Positions 28,263 through 37,372 of a DNA stretch of 64,000 bases are shown piece after piece. Made by a program: the position numbers and the translations under genes. The DNA is from Curvibacter sp. GWA2_63_95. Its GTDB lineage: Bacteria; Pseudomonadota; Gammaproteobacteria; Burkholderiales; Burkholderiaceae_C. Every line of letters starts with the position of its first letter. Position 1 is the first letter of the stretch. Under the pieces are notes generated by a model that did no database searches, was not told where the DNA came from, and was given only the letters and a program-made list of their open reading frames with translations. The stretch is taken from contig MGPB01000021.1 of the NCBI GenBank assembly GCA_001795455.1, positions 496,001-560,000 of the forward strand. The letters are read 5' to 3'.

Positions 28263-29033
28263 ATGTTGAAAGGTAAAACCGCCATCGTTACCGGATCCAC
28301 CAGCGGCATCGGTTTGGGCATCGCCAAGGCGCTCGCCGCCCAGGGCGCCAACATCGTGCTGAACGGCTTTGGTGATGTGGACGGCCCCAAGGCCGAAATT
28401 GCTGCGCTGGGTGCCCAGGTGGGCTACCACGGGGCCGACATGAGCAAGCCCGGCGAGATTGAAGCCATGGTGAACTACGCCAACGCCACCTTTGGCGGTG
28501 TGGACATTCTGGTCAACAACGCCGGCATCCAGCACGTGGCACGGGTGGAGAACTTTCCGGTGGAAAAGTGGGACGCCATCATCGCCATCAACATGAGCAG
28601 CGCCTTCCACGCCACCCGTTTGGCCCTGCCCGGCATGCAAGCCAAAAACTGGGGCCGCATCATCAACGTGGCATCCGTCCACGGACTGGTGGGTTCGGCA
28701 GAAAAATCGGCCTATGTAGCGGCCAAACATGGGGTGGTGGGTCTGAGCAAGGTGACCGCGCTGGAAAATGCAACCACCGGCGTAACCTGCAACGCCATCT
28801 GCCCCGGCTGGGTGCTCACGCCTCTGGTGCAAAAGCAGGTGGATGCCAAGGCCGCCGCTCAGGGCATCAGCAATGCGGAAGCCACCAAGCAGCTGCTGGG
28901 CGAAAAAGAACCATCCATGCAGTTCACCACACCAGAAGAACTGGGCGCGTTGGCCGTGTTCTTCTGCTCGCCTGCGGGAGACAATGTGCGCGGCGTGGCC
29001 TGGAACATGGACGGTGGTTGGGCCGCCCAATAA
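28263..29033 (+). CDS. bdhA: D-3-hydroxybutyrate dehydrogenase
   Basis: 256 aa short-chain dehydrogenase. NAD-binding GSTSGIGLGIA, the NNAG motif, catalytic Ser in VASVHGLVGS and the YVAAKHG (Y-x3-K) pair are present. HGLVGSAEKSAYVAAKHG and ICPGWVLTPLV are characteristic of 3-hydroxybutyrate dehydrogenases. It interconverts D-3-hydroxybutyrate and acetoacetate in PHB use. The ATG at 28263 has GGAAGGA upstream; a TTG fifteen bases earlier is unlikely. Repeat copy 6 follows the stop. Confidence 0.95.
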   Translation: MLKGKTAIVTGSTSGIGLGIAKALAAQGANIVLNGFGDVDGPKAEIAALGAQVGYHGADMSKPGEIEAMVNYANATFGGVDILVNNAGIQHVARVENFPVEKWDAIIAINMSSAFHATRLALPGMQAKNWGRIINVASVHGLVGSAEKSAYVAAKHGVVGLSKVTALENATTGVTCNAICPGWVLTPLVQKQVDAKAAAQGISNAEATKQLLGEKEPSMQFTTPEELGALAVFFCSPAGDNVRGVAWNMDGGWAAQ

Positions 29034-29043
29034 GAGCCATTTA

Positions 29044-29094
29044 GGCCTCTAGCCCCGGTGGAATATGCGCAAGCAGCTATCAATTAGATAGCGC
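29044..29094 (+). repeat. Repeat element copy 6, intergenic
   Basis: GGCCTCTAGCCCCGGTGGAA then TATGCGCAAGCAGCTATCAA and TTAGATAGCGCC. It lies between the convergent ends of bdhA and the kinase-HDOD-GAF gene and contains the hairpin GCTATC-AATTA-GATAGC. Confidence 0.88.
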
Positions 29095-29109
29095 CCGTAA
29101 AAAGGCCGA

Positions 29110-31560
29110 TCAGCTGGACTGCTTGAACGCCATGACGGCCTGGTTGCGCAGTGTGCGCAGCAAGGCCAGCTCTTTTTCGTCGAGCTCCAGCGAACCGTGG
29201 CGCACCTTGTCGGCGTAGATCAGGCCAAACGGGGCATTCTTGATTTGCAGCGGCAACAGCAAGAAGGTGGGCGCATTCAGGCTTTGCCGGTACCAGGCCG
29301 GTAGGCGCTGCACGATGCGGGGCTCGGTAGCGTCGGTGATCATGGTGTCCGCACCCTTGACGCAGACCACGCCAAACAGGTCCGGCGTGGCGGCCTTGAG
29401 GTGGGTCTTGAAGTCCTTGACGTGGGCCTCCACGCCCTGGCCCAGGCCAAAGCGGCCGGACATCATCTCGGTCTTGGGGTCGCGCATGCAAAAAATGATG
29501 CGGTCAAACTCCAGTGCGCGGTACATGGTCTCCAGAATCATGCGCAGCACATCAGTCAGCTTGAAGTCCTCCACCATGGCGTTGGTGATGTCCTGGATGC
29601 CCGCCGCCAGCGTTTCTGCCACCTGGCCGGCCCGGGTGATGGGGGCTGCGGCGCTGTCCAGCGATGCCGACTGGGTGGCCTGCAGCTCGAAGCGCCCCAG
29701 GTTACCGTCGGTGTCCGACTGCAGGTCCGCAGGCCGGCTGCCCAGCTCGTCAGGCATGCGCAGCAGCTTGGCGGCAGCCGAGCCGGGGTTGACCCGGATT
29801 TCCATGGCCGCGGCCAGATCGATCAGCTTTTGCCGTGCCTTGAGGGTGGCCGCCATTACCTGTTTGCCGCTGGTGCCCATGGCCTGCGCGTACTTCTTGG
29901 TGATGAGGGCAATCCGCCCCTCTACATCCTTGGAGTCGCTCTTGAGCAGCACGTCGGCAATCTCGTTGGACGCCAAGGCAATCCAGCGGATACGTTCGGC
30001 CGAATCCTTAGGCGCCAGCGAAGGCGGCGCACCCGTGGGCTTGGTCATGCAGCGCTGGATGCCGACCGGCAAACCCCAGGCCTTGGCAATGCCCAGGCCC
30101 AGATCTTCGTAGCTCAGGCCCAGCACACTGGTAGAGGCGGCCCGCTCGGTCATGGGCTCACGCGCCGACTGCACCAGAGTGCGCACACGCGTGGCCTCTT
30201 CGGGGAAATAAAACTGGGCCAACAGACGGCCCAGGTTCTGGAACATGGCCCCGATAAAGGCCTCTTCACTGTCCTTGAGCACCGGACACAATTCGCCACC
30301 AATGGATCCGGCCATCAGCGAGCGCAGAAACTCCTCCTTGAGCTGACCCGCGTGGGCCTTGTCCTGCATATGCTCCAGCAGCACCAGACTCAGCGCCATA
30401 TTGCGAATGCCGTTGAAGCCCACCAGGCTCACCGCACGCGACACCGTGCTGATATTGCCGCCGCGTGCATAGTGGGCGCTGTTCACCAAGCGCAGCAGCT
30501 TGTTGGTCAGTGCCACGTCCTTCAGGATTTCGTTGGTAACGCTGCCCACGCTCTCGGTCTCGGAGCTGGCCATGCTCTGGATACGCCCCACCGAATCGGA
30601 CATGGCCGGAAAGTCGCTTTTGTGGCGCATGCGGCGCAGCAGAAACTCCAGCGTGCTGTTGTTCACCGCCCCCCCCTCACCGGCCGCATCCCCCTGCAAG
30701 GACTTGCTCCACAGCTCCAGCTCACTCTGAAAAGCGCGCGCGCTCGTGTAGCGCTGCTTGGCATCTTTGGCCAAGGCGCGCTGGACGATGGCGCGCAGGC
30801 GGTCATCCACCCCGGCAGGCAGCACTTTGGGCAACTCCAGCTGTTCGTGCAGGGTGCGGTAAATGGCGCGGTGCGGGTCCGATTCCATCAGCAGGGGCCG
30901 CCCCATCAGCAGCTCAGCCAACACCAGGCCGGATGAAAAAATATCCATGGCGGGTGTTGGCGCGTCCCCATTCGCCGCCTCGGGCGACAGGTAGCCAACC
31001 GTGCCTGCACTGTCGGCAACCGTGGCCTGGTTCTGGCTGTCGCGAATACGGGCGGCTATGCCAAAGTCCATGACGCGGGCACGGCCGGCCGAATCGACCA
31101 CCACGTTGGACGGCTTGAGGTCTCGGTGCACCACACCGGCGGCATGGGCGACGGCCACCGCATCCAACACATCCATCATCAGGGCCACGGCCTCGGCTGC
31201 CGGCAAGGCACCACGCTGCTGCAGGTGCTGGTCCAGCGTGCTGCCGGGAATGTATTCAAACACCAGGTAGGGCTGGCGGCCATGCACATCGGCTTCGTAG
31301 ACGGGCACGATGTTGGGGTGGGTCACGCGGCTGGCGTTGCGCGCCTCTTGCAGCCACTGGGCCACGGACTGCGCGTCAGAGTTGGCCCCCGGACGCATGA
31401 CCTTGATCGCCACCTCCCGCTCCATGCGTGGGTCAAATGCCAGCCACACGGTGGATTGCCCCCCCTGCCCCAGCACCCGTCGCAGTTCAAACCGCCCCAG
31501 TGCAGTGCCGGCCTCAGCGACAGGGGGACGGCTGTTGGCAAAGGAGACGGGATCTGGCAT
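29110..31560 (-). CDS. Serine/threonine kinase-HDOD-GAF fusion protein
   Basis: 816 aa in three parts. The Hanks-type kinase (residues ~22-285) is complete: glycine loop LGQGGQSTVW, AIKVM lysine, HRDLKPSN, MDFGIA and GTVGYLSPE. An HDOD domain (~320-520) has LRLVNSAHYARGG and SLVGFNGIRNMAL; HDOD lacks HD metal ligands and acts as a signalling scaffold. The C-terminal GAF domain (~650-805) has MYRALEFDRIIFCM and APFGLIYADK. The protein is cytoplasmic, with no transmembrane segment after the kinase, unlike PknB types. It likely links a ligand sensed by GAF to phosphorylation; the targets are unknown. Confidence 0.9.
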   Translation of the reverse strand: MPDPVSFANSRPPVAEAGTALGRFELRRVLGQGGQSTVWLAFDPRMEREVAIKVMRPGANSDAQSVAQWLQEARNASRVTHPNIVPVYEADVHGRQPYLVFEYIPGSTLDQHLQQRGALPAAEAVALMMDVLDAVAVAHAAGVVHRDLKPSNVVVDSAGRARVMDFGIAARIRDSQNQATVADSAGTVGYLSPEAANGDAPTPAMDIFSSGLVLAELLMGRPLLMESDPHRAIYRTLHEQLELPKVLPAGVDDRLRAIVQRALAKDAKQRYTSARAFQSELELWSKSLQGDAAGEGGAVNNSTLEFLLRRMRHKSDFPAMSDSVGRIQSMASSETESVGSVTNEILKDVALTNKLLRLVNSAHYARGGNISTVSRAVSLVGFNGIRNMALSLVLLEHMQDKAHAGQLKEEFLRSLMAGSIGGELCPVLKDSEEAFIGAMFQNLGRLLAQFYFPEEATRVRTLVQSAREPMTERAASTSVLGLSYEDLGLGIAKAWGLPVGIQRCMTKPTGAPPSLAPKDSAERIRWIALASNEIADVLLKSDSKDVEGRIALITKKYAQAMGTSGKQVMAATLKARQKLIDLAAAMEIRVNPGSAAAKLLRMPDELGSRPADLQSDTDGNLGRFELQATQSASLDSAAAPITRAGQVAETLAAGIQDITNAMVEDFKLTDVLRMILETMYRALEFDRIIFCMRDPKTEMMSGRFGLGQGVEAHVKDFKTHLKAATPDLFGVVCVKGADTMITDATEPRIVQRLPAWYRQSLNAPTFLLLPLQIKNAPFGLIYADKVRHGSLELDEKELALLRTLRNQAVMAFKQSS

Positions 31561-31658
31561 GTCGCGGGCTCTGTGGGTGGTACGTCAGTCGCAAGGGCTA
31601 GCCCCAAGTATGGCACCGAGATGAGCACTTGATCCGCAAAAATACAGCTGGTTTTCCC

Positions 31659-33014
31659 TCACGCAGCGGCAGCGTCAGGCCCGGGCTTGTGGCCACGGGC
31701 GTTGCGTACAAACGCCACAAATTCCGGCAAGGAAATCGGCTTGCTGAACAGATAGCCCTGAAAAATATGGCAGCCGTGCGCCACCAAAAACTCGCGCTGC
31801 CCCTGGGTTTCCACGCCCTCAGCAACCACGGCAAAGCCCAGGCTCTTGCCCAGCGTGATGATGGCGTGGGCAATCGCTGCATCGTTGGGATCGCTCAGCA
31901 CGTCGCGCACAAAGGATTGGTCGATTTTGAGCTGGTCCAGCGGCAGCTTCTTCAGGTAGTTCAGGGACGAATAGCCCGTGCCGAAATCGTCCAGCGAGCA
32001 GCCTACGCCCAGTGCGCGCAAGGACTCCATCTTGTGCACGATGTCGTCCATGTCCTCCACCAGCATGCTCTCGGTCAGCTCCAGCTTGAGGCGTTGCGGG
32101 TTGGCCCCGGTCCGCTCCAGAACTGCCTCCACTTGTCCAACAAAATCGCTTTGGCGGAACTGCCGTGCACTCACATTGACCGACAAACTCAGGTGCGCCA
32201 TCTCGGGCACCTGCGACCAGGTGACGAGCTGGGTACATGCATGGCGAAGCACCCAGGCCCCAAGGGGCAAAATCAGGCCGGTCTGCTCTGCCATGTCGAT
32301 GAAATCCCCGGGCGCCACCAGGCCCATTTTGGGGTGACGCCAGCGCAGCAAGGCCTCGGCACCCAGCACTTCGCCCTCGTGGGTCAGCTGGGCCTGGTAG
32401 AGCAAAAAGAACTCGTCCCGCGCGATGCCCTTGCGCATGTCCACCGCCAGCGCGCTGGACTCCGCAACCTCCGTCACCATGATGTGCACCAGTGCGTACA
32501 AGCCCAGCATGGCCAGCGCCGTGTTGACCCAGGTTCCGCTGATGCGCACCTCATGCGGAATCAAGTACTGCGTCTGAAGACCCCAAGTGGTGCTGCTCAA
32601 CGCCACATAAGAGACAAACAAAAGGCCCACCACACTGTGGCGCATCCAGCCCGCCTCATCGCGCAGCACCAGCATGGCCGCGAGCGCCAGCACCAGGAGG
32701 AAGTGGTGGGTGGAGCGCGGCACCTGCGCGTCGGGAATATCAAACACCAGGCCAAAAGCACAGATCGAGGAATACACCGTGGCCAGCATCACAAAAAAAG
32801 CCAGCCGCGTGCGGCGCTGTTGGGTGAGCCAGGCCACTCCCGCCCCCAGCAAGGCCATGGTCACCTCCATCGCCACGATGATCCAGGCCCCGCGGGCAAA
32901 AAAGAAGGCCGCCCACCCCACCCCGATGCCCATCATCAAGACCGCCGCCACCCATAGCATCATGCGCACCCGGTGTTGGTGCAAATGGCCCGGTGGAGAC
33001 AGGTTCTCGTTCAT
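31659..33014 (-). CDS. Membrane-anchored EAL-domain phosphodiesterase
   Basis: 451 aa. About six membrane segments in residues ~17-190 form an unclassified sensor region with no known domain motif. The EAL domain (~200-440) has GAEALLRW, NVSARQF, LELTESML, SLDDFGTGYSS, LKIDQSF and VAEGVET, all catalytic residues in place. No GGDEF domain is present, so it should only degrade cyclic-di-GMP. The start overlaps the stop of the upstream GGDEF-EAL gene by 4 nt. The two EAL domains share an identical LPLDQLKIDQSFVRDVLSDP stretch, so they arose by duplication. Confidence 0.92.
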   Translation of the reverse strand: MNENLSPPGHLHQHRVRMMLWVAAVLMMGIGVGWAAFFFARGAWIIVAMEVTMALLGAGVAWLTQQRRTRLAFFVMLATVYSSICAFGLVFDIPDAQVPRSTHHFLLVLALAAMLVLRDEAGWMRHSVVGLLFVSYVALSSTTWGLQTQYLIPHEVRISGTWVNTALAMLGLYALVHIMVTEVAESSALAVDMRKGIARDEFFLLYQAQLTHEGEVLGAEALLRWRHPKMGLVAPGDFIDMAEQTGLILPLGAWVLRHACTQLVTWSQVPEMAHLSLSVNVSARQFRQSDFVGQVEAVLERTGANPQRLKLELTESMLVEDMDDIVHKMESLRALGVGCSLDDFGTGYSSLNYLKKLPLDQLKIDQSFVRDVLSDPNDAAIAHAIITLGKSLGFAVVAEGVETQGQREFLVAHGCHIFQGYLFSKPISLPEFVAFVRNARGHKPGPDAAAA

Positions 33015-36000
33015 GCAGGCTCCTCTTGCACCTGCGAGGCCAACACATACACAGCAAAAGCATCCACAGGCAGCGGTCGGCTGAACAAGTAGCCCTGGTA
33101 GGCCTGGCAGCCACTGTTCAGCAGAAAATCGCGCTGCTCAAGCGTCTCCACCCCCTCGGCAATGACCTCCAGGCCCAGGCTGTGTCCCAGGGCGACAATG
33201 GTTTTGGCAATGGCCGCATCGTTGGGGTCGCTCAGGACATCGCGCACAAAGGACTGATCGATCTTGAGCTGGTCCAAGGGCAGGCGCTTGAGGTAGCTCA
33301 GTGAGGAGTAGCCGGTGCCAAAATCATCCAGCGAGAAGCCCACGCCACGCGCCCGCAGCGCCGACATCTTGGCGATCACATCCTCCACGTTGTCCACCAG
33401 CAGGCTTTCTGTCAGCTCCAGCTTCAGGCGCCTGGGGTTGGCACCGGTGTAGTCCAGCAGCGCCAGCATGTGCTCGGCAAAGTCTTGCTGGCGGAACTGG
33501 CGCGAGCTGACATTCACTGCCAGGCTCAGGTGGGCGGTGACCGGGTCCTTGGCCCAGCTGACCAGCTGGGCACATGCAGTCTCCAGCACCCAGCCGCCCA
33601 ATATGACGATCTGGCCACTCTCTTCCGCTACCGGAATAAAGTCCGCCGGAGACACCATGCCGCGCACCGGGTGCTTCCATCGCAGCAAAGCCTCGGCGCC
33701 TTGCACCCGCCCGAGGGCGTCCACCTGCGGCTGGTAGTGCAACTCGTACTGGCCAAAGAGCAAGCCCTGGCGGATGTCGGCCTCCAGCTCTGCGCGCTGG
33801 GTTACGGCGGCCTGCATCAGCGGGTCGTAAAAGCGCAGGCCGTTGCGGCCGGCACTTTTTGCCTGGTACATGGCCAGGTCGGCTTGCTTGAGCAACTCAT
33901 CCAGTGCCATCTCGTGCCCGCTGAACAACGTCAGCCCGATGCTGGGCGTGCTGTGGTATTCGTGCCCGGCCAGCCGGTAGGGTGCGTTGAGTGCCCCAAT
34001 GATCTTTTCGCCAACCTGGGTGGCTTGCCCGGCCGCCACCGTGCGCTGCGTGTCCAGCCCTTCGAGCATCACCACATATTCATCACCCCCAAGGCGTGCC
34101 ACCGTGTCCTCTTCGCGCACTGCATCCATCAGGCGGTGCGCTACCTGCTGCAACAACAAATCGCCCTTGTCATGGCCCAGCGTGTCATTCAGGGTCTTGA
34201 AGTGGTCCAGGTCAATGAACAGCAGCGCCCCGCAAGCCCCGCTGCGGGCACTGCCTGCCAGCGCATGCTGCAGGCGGTCCATCAGCATGCGGCGGTTGGG
34301 CAGTCCGGTGAGCGGGTCATAAAACGCCAACTGGCGAATCTGGTCTTCGGCCGCCTTGCGCTGGGTGATGTCAATGAACGTCGCCACGTAGTGGGTAACC
34401 CGGCCATCGTCGTCCGCAACCGACGAAATATGCATTTGTTGCGGGTAGATTTCGCCGTTCTTGCGGCGGTTCCAGATCTCGCCCTCCCAATGGCCCTGTT
34501 GCTCCAGCATCTGATTCAGTGCCGCGTAGAAAGCGTTGTCGTGCCAACCGGAGCTGAACATGCTGGGGGACTTGCCAATCACCTCGTGGTCTTCGTAGCC
34601 CGAAATCCGGGTGAATGCCTGATTGACACGCAGGATGTCCCGGCGCGCGTTGGTCACCATCATGCCCTCTTGCGCCTCGAAGGCGGTAGCCGCCACACGC
34701 AACTCCGCTTCGGTACGGCGGCGCTCGGCCAAGTCCATGTCAAAACGGAAGAACTCCGCCACGGCCCCCTGGGCGTAGACCGCCGCATGGCTGGAGTACA
34801 CCGGCACTTCCTGGCCATTTTTGTGCACCAGGGTGAGCTCCTGCGAGACAAAAGCATCGGGGCTGGCCTGCATGTCCTGCAGCACATCCTGAAAGGCCTG
34901 GCGCAGCATGTGCGGCACTACCAGCATGAACAAATTGCGGCCCACCGCCTCCTCGGCCGTGTAGCCATACAGGCGCTCGGACGCGCTGTTCCAATAGGTG
35001 ATCGTGCCGTCGGGCGTGTAACCCTGCACCGCCACGGCGCCCACGTTCTGCAGCAGGCTGCGAAAGCGACTCTCCGAGGCTTGCAATGCGGCTTCGGCCT
35101 CGCTGCGTGCGGTCACATCGCGGGCCAACAACACCAGGCAACGCGGCTGGCCCGCCACAGCCTTGAGTGCGTGGGCCCGGCCCTCAAAACGACGGCCCCC
35201 TTGTGTGGACTGCAAATCGAACTCAAAGGTTTGGGTGGTTTGCAACTCCAGGGTCCGCAGCAAGTGCGCCAACAGGGAATCGGCATCCTCGGGGGGCAGT
35301 ACATCATGCAGACGCTTGCCCAGCAAGTGCTGGCCCCTGCCGCCGAGCAACAGGGCAGCGTCAGACAGGACCTCGACAAAGGTGCCATGCGCGTCCAGTA
35401 CATAGAGCAAGTCGGGGATGGCCCCAATGGTTGCGCGCAAGCGCTCCTCCTGGCTGCCCAGCGCATCCTCGGTCTCCATGCGCGCCCGCACATCTTTCAG
35501 AATAACCCCCATCAGCAGGGTGGCAGGGGAAAACACCAGCAGGATGGGCAAGGCAATCGTCTGTAACACGGCAGCGCCCACATTGCCGGGAAGCCAGGTG
35601 AACAGATAAAGCTCGACCACGTGCACCAGCAGCCCAAAAGCCAGCAATTGCCACCAGCCCAACCCCACCCAGCCACGGCGGTACACCCAGTAATACGCCA
35701 GGCCCATCCCGTAACAGGCCAGCGCAACCGCCACCCCCACACTGGCCCCCGCACCGCCCAGGTGCCAGCGGTAGGCGGCTGCAATGCCGACGGCCACACT
35801 GCCAACCCAGGGCCCGCCAAACAGGCTGGCCATGCTCAACACCACCGAGCGTGCGTCAAAAATAATTCCGGGGGCGATCTGCAGCGGCATGAGCATACCC
35901 ACCACACAAATCCCGCCAAACAGGGGTCCTCCCACCCCCTGGCTGAGCCAGGGGTGCTGGCGCAAAGCGCGCACGCTGTAGCTATACAACTGGCTCAAAG

Positions 36001-36040
36001 CCAGCAGCAGTGCCACGCCCTTGGCAAGCTCTAACAGCAA
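33011..36040 (-). CDS. LytS-type membrane sensor with PAS, GGDEF and EAL domains
   Basis: 1009 aa with a TTG start at 36040; a GGAG lies six bases before it and an in-frame stop lies just upstream, so no earlier start is available. Residues ~1-190 match the 5TM LytS-like sensor (5TMR_LYT): APGIIFDARSVVLSMASLFG and AAYRWHLGGAGA. Three PAS domains follow (~200-310, ~320-440, ~445-560). GGDEF (~565-735) reads RLGGDEY with a REED I-site. EAL (~745-1000) has GAEALLRW, LELTESLL, SLDDFGTGYSS and IAEGVET. It may act as a switchable cyclase/phosphodiesterase. Confidence 0.92.
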   Translation of the reverse strand: MLLELAKGVALLLALSQLYSYSVRALRQHPWLSQGVGGPLFGGICVVGMLMPLQIAPGIIFDARSVVLSMASLFGGPWVGSVAVGIAAAYRWHLGGAGASVGVAVALACYGMGLAYYWVYRRGWVGLGWWQLLAFGLLVHVVELYLFTWLPGNVGAAVLQTIALPILLVFSPATLLMGVILKDVRARMETEDALGSQEERLRATIGAIPDLLYVLDAHGTFVEVLSDAALLLGGRGQHLLGKRLHDVLPPEDADSLLAHLLRTLELQTTQTFEFDLQSTQGGRRFEGRAHALKAVAGQPRCLVLLARDVTARSEAEAALQASESRFRSLLQNVGAVAVQGYTPDGTITYWNSASERLYGYTAEEAVGRNLFMLVVPHMLRQAFQDVLQDMQASPDAFVSQELTLVHKNGQEVPVYSSHAAVYAQGAVAEFFRFDMDLAERRRTEAELRVAATAFEAQEGMMVTNARRDILRVNQAFTRISGYEDHEVIGKSPSMFSSGWHDNAFYAALNQMLEQQGHWEGEIWNRRKNGEIYPQQMHISSVADDDGRVTHYVATFIDITQRKAAEDQIRQLAFYDPLTGLPNRRMLMDRLQHALAGSARSGACGALLFIDLDHFKTLNDTLGHDKGDLLLQQVAHRLMDAVREEDTVARLGGDEYVVMLEGLDTQRTVAAGQATQVGEKIIGALNAPYRLAGHEYHSTPSIGLTLFSGHEMALDELLKQADLAMYQAKSAGRNGLRFYDPLMQAAVTQRAELEADIRQGLLFGQYELHYQPQVDALGRVQGAEALLRWKHPVRGMVSPADFIPVAEESGQIVILGGWVLETACAQLVSWAKDPVTAHLSLAVNVSSRQFRQQDFAEHMLALLDYTGANPRRLKLELTESLLVDNVEDVIAKMSALRARGVGFSLDDFGTGYSSLSYLKRLPLDQLKIDQSFVRDVLSDPNDAAIAKTIVALGHSLGLEVIAEGVETLEQRDFLLNSGCQAYQGYLFSRPLPVDAFAVYVLASQVQEEPA

Positions 36041-36114
36041 GGGAAACTCCAGCCACCCGGAACGCTAATACACGCCAAATGCCCTCCCTACAAGTGTTCT
36101 TGCAAACATTATGG

Positions 36115-36128
36115 CGCGCAGCTGCGCG
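36115..36128. promoter_or_regulatory. 14-nt perfect palindrome upstream of the LytS-GGDEF-EAL gene
   Basis: CGCGCAGCTGCGCG is its own reverse complement. On the minus strand it is followed directly by CATAAT, a possible -10. It could be an operator or chance in GC-rich DNA. The gap 36041-36190 holds nothing else I can name. Confidence 0.3.
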
Positions 36129-36190
36129 TTTGCGGGAGGTTTCGCGCGCCCCTGGCGGCTCGCCCAGCGCGACCGGGCCGGGGCGCTAAC

Positions 36191-36478
36191 TCAGCGGCTG
36201 GACTGGTCGCGCAACTGGCGGCGCAGCTCAGCCCGCTCGGTCGGACTCAGCTGGCGCCCGGATGGACGCTCGGCCCCGGCAGGGACCGCATCTTGCACAG
36301 GTACCAAGGCCTGGCGCAAGGCGGCGCGCCGTTGGTCTTTGCCTAGTTCAGTGGTTCCGCCCCCGGACGCCGCATCACGCCCCTGCGCAGGGGCCGTGGG
36401 CGCCCGACCATCGGCAGGCCCGGCCAACCCCAAAGGGGGACAGGCAGCCAACACAAGGGGAAGTAAAAAGCAACGCAT
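36191..36478 (-). CDS. Small putative lipoprotein
   Basis: 95 aa. The start MRCFLLPLVLAACPPLG has a lipobox (LAAC, Cys at residue 13), so it is probably lipid-anchored after signal peptidase II. The mature part is Gly/Pro/Ala-rich and ends in a charged amphipathic stretch with SPTERAELRRQLRDQ. I do not recognise a family. It is divergent from ompR across 162 nt. It could be a regulated envelope protein, but that is inference. Confidence 0.6.
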   Translation of the reverse strand: MRCFLLPLVLAACPPLGLAGPADGRAPTAPAQGRDAASGGGTTELGKDQRRAALRQALVPVQDAVPAGAERPSGRQLSPTERAELRRQLRDQSSR

Positions 36479-36640
36479 GGTGGGTTAACGCAAGAGTTCG
36501 CTGTGGTGGCGACATTGTTGGAGCGGAGGCCTGTCAATGGGCTTGCTTATTTGTAACATAGTGTCAAAGTAAGGCTTGGCCTCGGCATTCGCGGGCCTGT
36601 GCAACGCAAAATCGCGCCTGTTACAAATTTCGAGTACCCC

Positions 36641-37372
36641 ATGCAAGCCAACGCAAACCGTCCCAACAAAATTCTGGTGGTTGATGATGATGCCCGCATC
36701 CGGGACCTGCTGCGCCGTTATCTGACGCAGGAGGGTTTTGATGTGCTGCTGGCCGAGGACGGCAAGTCGCTCACCCGCATCATGCTGCGCGAAACGGCAG
36801 ACCTGATCGTGCTGGATCTGATGATGCCTGGCGAAGATGGCCTCTCCATTTGCCGCCGCCTGCGCGCAGCCAATGACGTGACCCCCATCATCATGCTCAC
36901 CGCCAAGGGCGAGGACATCGACCGCATCGTGGGCCTGGAGGTAGGCGCCGACGACTACCTGGGCAAGCCCTTCAACCCTCGCGAGTTGCTGGCCCGTATC
37001 CACGCCGTGCTGCGCCGCCGACCGGTGACCGAGGTGCCGGGTGCGCCGTCCAGCGAGAACGAAGTGGTCAAGTTCGGCACCTTTGTGTTTGACCTGGGCG
37101 CCCGCACGCTGACGAAGGCAGGCCAGGAACTGACCCTGACCACGGGCGAATTTGCCATGCTCAAGGCCTTGGTGCGCCACCCGCGCATTCCGCTGTCCCG
37201 CGAAAAACTGGCCCAGCTCTCGAGAGGCCGCGAGTTTGAACCCTTTGACCGCAGCCTGGACGTTCAGGTGTCCCGCCTGCGCAAACTGGTGGAAAGTGAT
37301 GCCACCACCCCGCGGTTCATTCAAACGGTATGGGGCGTGGGTTATGTGTTTGTGCCTGACGACGCGGCCTGA
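36641..37372 (+). CDS. ompR: OmpR-family response regulator
   Basis: 243 aa from the ATG at 36641. Receiver with KILVVDDDARI, phospho-Asp in LIVLDLMMPGEDG (~61), Thr in IIMLTAKG and Lys in YLGKPFNPREL. The C-terminal winged helix has TTGEFAMLKALV and the recognition helix SRLRKLVESD, ending VWGVGYVFVPD. It closely matches OmpR in layout. It is paired with an EnvZ-like kinase through a one-base overlap (TGATG), so both are made together. Likely role: osmotic or envelope stress control of outer-membrane proteins. Confidence 0.92.
   Translation: MQANANRPNKILVVDDDARIRDLLRRYLTQEGFDVLLAEDGKSLTRIMLRETADLIVLDLMMPGEDGLSICRRLRAANDVTPIIMLTAKGEDIDRIVGLEVGADDYLGKPFNPRELLARIHAVLRRRPVTEVPGAPSSENEVVKFGTFVFDLGARTLTKAGQELTLTTGEFAMLKALVRHPRIPLSREKLAQLSRGREFEPFDRSLDVQVSRLRKLVESDATTPRFIQTVWGVGYVFVPDDAA

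Noticed and set aside
28200..29030. A 276-codon minus-strand frame opposite bdhA
   Set aside because: The plus strand is a full short-chain dehydrogenase with all motifs.
33470..35566. A 698-codon plus-strand frame opposite the GGDEF-EAL gene
   Set aside because: It has no recognisable domain and is the antisense of a gene with intact GGDEF and EAL motifs.
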